DNA of 10,065 nucleotides from Akkermansiaceae bacterium. Lineage in GTDB: Bacteria > Verrucomicrobiota > Verrucomicrobiia > Verrucomicrobiales > Akkermansiaceae. The notes under the pieces were generated by a model that saw only the letters and a list, made by a program, of their open reading frames with translations, ran no database searches and was not told where the DNA came from. Of the stretch, positions 6,716 through 10,065 are shown in pieces. Position 1 is the first letter of the stretch. Each line of letters starts with the position of its first letter. The position numbers and the translations under genes were made by a program. The stretch is from NCBI GenBank assembly GCA_028293225.1, contig JAQGPE010000795.1:1-10065 (forward strand), read 5' to 3'.

Positions 6716-7067
6716 GAATGCGACGATCGATACCGAACAACACTGGCAGGAACTTCACAACGCCCCGGCCCATTCCCTGGCGGACGTTCTGAAATCGGCG
6801 ACCGACACCATCCGCCGCTCCCCCATCATCGGCATCGGTGGCGCGGCCATCGTCGGCTTCGCCATCGGGCGGCTTCTTCTCGGCAACCGCAGCCATCCAC
6901 TCTCCAAACTGATCGCTGCCTCGGCCCTGCCGCTGGCCTCGAAGGGTTTGCATGAGACCAGCAGCTTCCTGAAAGCGCGTGCCCTCCGCACGGGCAAGGT
7001 GACCCGCAGACAGGTTCACCAAGGCCTTGAGAAGGCCGGCGAATGGCTGCATGCTCTCAAGCGATAA
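6714..7067 (+). CDS. Small membrane protein, function unknown (tandem pair, first member)
   Basis: I do not recognise a characterised family. With ATG 6714 the protein is 117 residues (MNATIDTEQHWQELHNAPAH). The frame is open upstream to an ATG at 6636, but that would add a weakly plausible 26-residue leader lying in the promoter region. A polar, amphipathic N-terminal part (about 1-38, LADVLKSATDTIRRSP) leads into a glycine-rich membrane helix (about 40-57, IIGIGGAAIVGFAIGRLLLG). A second weakly hydrophobic stretch (about 64-75, LIAASALPLAS) and a basic, helical C-terminus follow. The pattern of an amphipathic region, then SP and a Gly-rich helix, recalls YqjD/ElaB-type (DUF883-like) membrane-anchored proteins, but this is only a loose resemblance. 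No Shine-Dalgarno sequence is present. The next gene starts 12 nt downstream and looks related. Confidence 0.7.
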   Translation: MNATIDTEQHWQELHNAPAHSLADVLKSATDTIRRSPIIGIGGAAIVGFAIGRLLLGNRSHPLSKLIAASALPLASKGLHETSSFLKARALRTGKVTRRQVHQGLEKAGEWLHALKR

Positions 7068-7079
7068 AACCACTTCCCT

Positions 7080-7436
7080 ATGAACCCCTCCTTTCCTGAT
7101 ACCGTCGAGGCCACCGAAGATCGCGTGGATGCCTTTCTCCGCCGTGGCCGCGAATACCTCGGCGAACAGGTCGCGACCTGCGAGGAACGCATCTCGGAAT
7201 CCCCGGGCAAGGCCGTGCTGATCGCCGTCGGCGTCGGTTACCTGGCGCGTTCGCTGCCTTTGGGAGCCATGCTGGGCGTACCGGTGCGACTTGCCGCAAA
7301 ACTTGCCCCACCGCTGCTGTTGGCTCTCGGCGCCGCCAAAGCTTACGAGTTCATCCGCGGCGCCGGCCGCGGCGCTGGTGGGGAGGGAGAGACCATTGAA
7401 GATCTCTTCACCCCCCGGACCGGGTCAGACGATTGA
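7080..7436 (+). CDS. Small membrane protein, function unknown (tandem pair, second member)
   Basis: This 118-residue protein has a charged helical N-terminus (about 1-43, with DRVDAFLRRGREYLGEQ and CEERISESP). One or two hydrophobic stretches follow (about 45-61, AVLIAVGVGYLARSLPL, and about 73-87, LAPPLLLALGAAKAYEF), then a Gly-rich acidic tail. ISESP before the first helix parallels IRRSP in the upstream gene, and the following helices align without gaps, so the two may be diverged paralogues. The layout again recalls DUF883/YqjD-like proteins; no function can be assigned. It almost certainly shares a transcript with the gene 12 nt upstream. Its stop lies only 6 nt from the stop of the convergent permease gene. 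Confidence 0.72.
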   Translation: MNPSFPDTVEATEDRVDAFLRRGREYLGEQVATCEERISESPGKAVLIAVGVGYLARSLPLGAMLGVPVRLAAKLAPPLLLALGAAKAYEFIRGAGRGAGGEGETIEDLFTPRTGSDD

Positions 7437-7442
7437 GATCGG

Positions 7443-9137
7443 TCAAACCCGGAACAGCCCTCCGCGCTTCCCCGCCAGGAGGGCCGCTCCGATGATGGAG
7501 ATGGAGAGGAATATCATCGCCCAGACCCCCAACGCGGCCGCCAGTTCCTGGCCACTGCCGAGGGCCGACAGCAGCATGTAGATCGCCTTGGTGATCGGGT
7601 AGTGCTCCTGCTGCTGCGCCAGAATCAGACTGTCGCTGACCTCCAGCATGGCGAAGGCAAAAGCGAGGACACCCCCGGCCGCAAGGTTGGCGCCGATCAG
7701 AGGCAGCGACACTTTCCGCAAGGTCCGGAACCAGGTGGCGCCCAGCGAACGCGCGGCTTCCTCCAGTGCCGGGTTGCTCTGCTGAAGACCCGCCACCGCG
7801 GAGCGCACCACATACGGCAGACGTCGTACCGCGTAGGCCACGATCAGCAGCATGGCCGGGTTATTGTTCACTCCGATCAGGAAACGCAGCGGCCTGCCCT
7901 CCTGGGAAAGAGCGAGATAGCCGAAGGCCAGAACGATCCCGGGCACGGCCAGCGGCAGCATCACCAAACTGTCCAAAATCGCCCGTCCCGTGATCTTGCT
8001 ACGCACGATCACCCAGGCGATCGCGATCCCCAGCACGAGATCGACCAGGGTTGCTCCGGAAGCGTAGAACAAACTGTTCTTGATCGACGGAACTACCATC
8101 GGATCGCCCAGTGCTGCAAGATAATGGTCAGCCTTCAGCGTCTCCGGCAGAATCGTTTTATACCAGTCGTCGGACAACGAAAGCAGCACGACGCCGCAAT
8201 GCGGCAGCGCCGCCAGAGCGAAGACGATCCCAAAGACCGCAGTGCAGGCCAGTGAACGAAATCCCGTGAGCGGTTTCTCCGAACCCCGGCCCTTCGGGCG
8301 GGGTTGCGAGCCTGCGGTCTGACGACCGAACAGCGCCTTGTTGATGCCGAAGACCAGGGCCGAGATCACCAGGATCACCGCGACAAGCGCATACGGCGCC
8401 GGGTTGCCATTGAGATCCTTAATCCCGTCATAGACCTGCACCGGCGCCACGCGGGTGAAGTCGAAGACCAGCGGCACGCCCAGCTCCGTGAAAGCCCATA
8501 CGAATACGATCGCCGAGCCGGCGAAGATCCCCGGCATCGCCAGCGGCAGCGTGATCCGCCACAGACGCCGCCACGGGGAGCTGCCCAGGTTCTCCGCCGC
8601 CTGCTCCATCGCCGGGTCCAGGTTCGACAGCGCGGCGCTGACGTTCATGTAGAGAATCGGGTAGAGGTGCAGCGCATTCATCGCCACGATCCCCCAGAAA
8701 CGCCCGCGGGCCAGCCAGTCGACCGGGTGCTGCGCGCTCATGAGATGCAGGTCCGTCAGGATCGCATTCAGCGAGCCATTGACCCCGAGCATATGGCGGA
8801 TGCCGATGGCCCCGACAAAAGGCGGCATGACCAGCGGGATCAGGATCAGCACTCCCAGCACGCCGCGGCCGTAGAACTTGTAGCGGTGCGAGATCAGCGC
8901 CAGCGGGAAGGCCAGCAGAAAGGTCGCCAGCGTGCTGGCCAGTCCCAGCGCCAAGGCATTCCACAGCCCCTCGCGGTAGACCGGGTTGCGGAAGACATCG
9001 AAAAAGAAGTCGGCGGTGAATCCACCTCCCTTTCCCTTGAAGGCTTCGCCGATCACTGAGAACGCCGGGTAGAGGAAGAACAGCGCGAAAAGGGCCGTGA
9101 CCAGGCCCGTGATCGCGACGGCGGCGGTGCGATTCAT
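7443..9137 (-). CDS. ABC transporter permease with two MetI-like domains, Fe(III) (FbpB) type
   Basis: This 564-residue protein is the membrane channel of a binding-protein-dependent importer. It contains two fused binding-protein-dependent permease domains, each with an EAA loop that contacts the ATPase: EQAAENLGSSPWRRLWRITLP from residue 178 and EEAARSLGATWFRTLRKVSLP from residue 459. About six membrane helices surround each loop. A polar linker (about 272-290, QPRPKGRGSEKP) joins the halves. Double-domain permeases paired with this kind of solute-binding protein are typical of Fe(III) uptake (FbpB/AfuB); the related 2-aminoethylphosphonate and thiamine systems are alternatives. The ATG overlaps the binding-protein stop by ATGA and has a strong Shine-Dalgarno sequence. 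No ATPase gene follows it. Confidence 0.92.
   Translation of the reverse strand: MNRTAAVAITGLVTALFALFFLYPAFSVIGEAFKGKGGGFTADFFFDVFRNPVYREGLWNALALGLASTLATFLLAFPLALISHRYKFYGRGVLGVLILIPLVMPPFVGAIGIRHMLGVNGSLNAILTDLHLMSAQHPVDWLARGRFWGIVAMNALHLYPILYMNVSAALSNLDPAMEQAAENLGSSPWRRLWRITLPLAMPGIFAGSAIVFVWAFTELGVPLVFDFTRVAPVQVYDGIKDLNGNPAPYALVAVILVISALVFGINKALFGRQTAGSQPRPKGRGSEKPLTGFRSLACTAVFGIVFALAALPHCGVVLLSLSDDWYKTILPETLKADHYLAALGDPMVVPSIKNSLFYASGATLVDLVLGIAIAWVIVRSKITGRAILDSLVMLPLAVPGIVLAFGYLALSQEGRPLRFLIGVNNNPAMLLIVAYAVRRLPYVVRSAVAGLQQSNPALEEAARSLGATWFRTLRKVSLPLIGANLAAGGVLAFAFAMLEVSDSLILAQQQEHYPITKAIYMLLSALGSGQELAAALGVWAMIFLSISIIGAALLAGKRGGLFRV
8282..8305. repeat. GC-rich hairpin inside the permease interdomain linker
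   Basis: AACCCCG (8282-8288) and CCC (8290-8292) pair with GGG (8296-8298) and CGGGGTT (8299-8305). There is one bulged G (8289) and a TTC loop. It lies in the codons for the polar linker between the two permease domains. No T-run follows on the coding (minus) strand, so it does not look like a terminator. A REP-like insertion into a tolerant linker is possible. Confidence 0.4.
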
Positions 9138-10065
9138 GGGCGGCCTCCTTCCCGGGCGATCTTGGCAGCGCGGAGATAGTTGGCCCGGAAAGTCGCCGAA
9201 ATCCGCGCGATCTCACGGGAGCTGGCGAGAGGATCCTTTTTCCCTAACAACGGTGCGACTTCCTTCATGACCCGCGCATAGGAGACGTGGGAGGTATCGA
9301 AAAGGACCCGCTCCGCTTCGGTCGTGGCGCTGCCGCTGCTCGGAAGCTGCACGGCGCGCCAGGCATCCTTCAGTTCGTCGTGGGGATCCATGCACATGGC
9401 CCGGAAAACGGCGGCGATGGCGGAGAACGCCGCGCTGGTCAGCTCCCGCTGGTAGACCAAGCCGCTGGCATCCTCATAGGGCATCGCTTCGGCATCGGCA
9501 AAGTAAGCGAGATACGGGGGCGTGTAGAGATCGCGACGGATCGGCAGGCGGCGCGGCGAGGTATGGCGGGGACCGCCGGGAGTGCCCGCCTTCTGATCCC
9601 AGAGCGCCTGCCCTTCCGGGCTGAGGCAGAAGGTGACGAAAGCCTGCGCGATTTCAAGATGCGGAGCGCCGCGGAGCACGGCGATGGGATCCGCACTCAG
9701 CGATGTTCCACCCTCCGGAGCGATCCAGCGCAGGCGCGAGACCTTGCCCTGGTTCTCCAGCTTCTCCTGAAAGGTGCGGCCGTAGAAGTCGATGCAGTTG
9801 CCCGCGATGGCATCCCCCTGGGAAACGTCCTGGGTGACCTTGCTGGCGGAGTCCGTGAAGTAGCGGGCATTGGCCGCCAGGCGCTGCAGCAGGTTCAGGC
9901 CGCGATGCCAGCCCTCCTCCCGGGCTTCCGGACTGTCCCCCCGCTCGCGGATGACCTCCTGCATCTGCTGCTGGTTCATGAGCTCGTAGGAGCGATTGAC
10001 CGAGCCGCTTTTGGTGGCGTCGTCCAGTGCCAGATAGCCAGCGTAGGCGGGATTGCCGAGATCTT
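9134..10065 (-). CDS. Extracellular solute-binding protein of an Fe(III)-type ABC importer, 5' end outside the window
   Basis: The frame runs open to the right edge, so the ATG at 9979 is internal; 309 C-terminal residues are visible and the signal peptide is missing from view. Family features are DLGNPAYAGYLALDD followed by TKSGS, near the substrate cleft, then a segment with QGDAIAGNCIDFYG, and DPIAVLRGAPHLEIAQAFVTFCLSPEGQALW, the signature of FbpA-like binding proteins. The substrate is probably ferric iron or another small anion or complex, but ligand residues cannot be confirmed without the N-terminal half. After the usual final lobe there is a long helical C-terminal stretch (roughly the last 90 residues, containing DELKDAWRAV and YARVMKEVAPLLG). 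The stop overlaps the permease start by ATGA, so the two are translationally coupled. Confidence 0.9.
   Translation of the reverse strand, partial: DLGNPAYAGYLALDDATKSGSVNRSYELMNQQQMQEVIRERGDSPEAREEGWHRGLNLLQRLAANARYFTDSASKVTQDVSQGDAIAGNCIDFYGRTFQEKLENQGKVSRLRWIAPEGGTSLSADPIAVLRGAPHLEIAQAFVTFCLSPEGQALWDQKAGTPGGPRHTSPRRLPIRRDLYTPPYLAYFADAEAMPYEDASGLVYQRELTSAAFSAIAAVFRAMCMDPHDELKDAWRAVQLPSSGSATTEAERVLFDTSHVSYARVMKEVAPLLGKKDPLASSREIARISATFRANYLRAAKIAREGGRP
9144..9150 (-). promoter_or_regulatory. Strong Shine-Dalgarno sequence of the permease gene
   Basis: Read on the minus strand, AAGGAGG (9150-9144) ends 6 nt before the permease ATG at 9137. It lies inside the 3' end of the binding-protein gene. 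It supports the chosen permease start and stands out because no other start in the window has a comparable site. Confidence 0.8.

Noticed and set aside
7602..9059. Two plus-strand frames (217 and 251 residues) opposite the permease
   Set aside because: Both are Arg/Gln/His/Asp-rich antisense shadows of a well-supported membrane protein.
9977..9979. ATG as the start of the solute-binding protein
   Set aside because: The frame continues to the right edge and encodes the conserved DLGNPAYAGYLALDD region, so this Met is internal.
1..10065. tRNA, rRNA, CRISPR arrays, insertion sequences or attachment sites
   Set aside because: No cloverleaf-like sequence, spaced direct repeats, transposase frames or terminal inverted repeats were seen on reading both strands.

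Overview
This is a GC-rich bacterial chromosomal window that looks like ordinary housekeeping and accessory-transport DNA. I see no phage, transposon, CRISPR or RNA-gene signature. The gene set (an aerotolerance-type BatD/BatE protein, PlsY next to GpsA, mostly no Shine-Dalgarno sequence before starts) and the protein style suggest a Verrucomicrobia/Planctomycetes-type organism, perhaps a Luteolibacter/Haloferula relative. That placement is an inference from style, not from a marker gene.

Layout, left to right. (1) Bases 2-2915, plus strand: the 3' part of a long membrane protein that joins a BatD-like half to a BatE-like half, then an exported cyclophilin-type prolyl isomerase. A good stem-loop with a short T-run follows the isomerase. 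(2) Bases 3049-5531, plus strand: plsY and gpsA overlapping by 8 nt, then a DedA-family membrane protein. GpsA makes sn-glycerol-3-phosphate and PlsY acylates it, so this is a phospholipid-entry unit. DedA proteins handle membrane lipid carriers and fit the membrane theme. (3) Bases 5552-6496, minus strand: a CbpA/DnaJ-type co-chaperone, tail-to-tail with DedA. A possible heat-shock-type promoter lies upstream of it. (4) Bases 6714-7436, plus strand: two small membrane proteins in tandem that look like diverged paralogues. An inverted repeat covers the start codon of the first. (5) Bases 7443 to the right edge, minus strand: an ABC importer of the Fe(III)/FbpA-FbpB type, with a double-domain permease and the C-terminal part of its solute-binding protein. 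The two overlap by ATGA. No ATPase gene is in the window.

The most interesting points are the BatD-BatE fusion, with a possible internal start that would release a BatE-like protein; the tandem small membrane proteins with the palindrome over a start codon; the single very strong Shine-Dalgarno sequence in a window that otherwise lacks them; and a GC-rich hairpin inside the linker between the two permease domains. I found no convincing wholly new system here.
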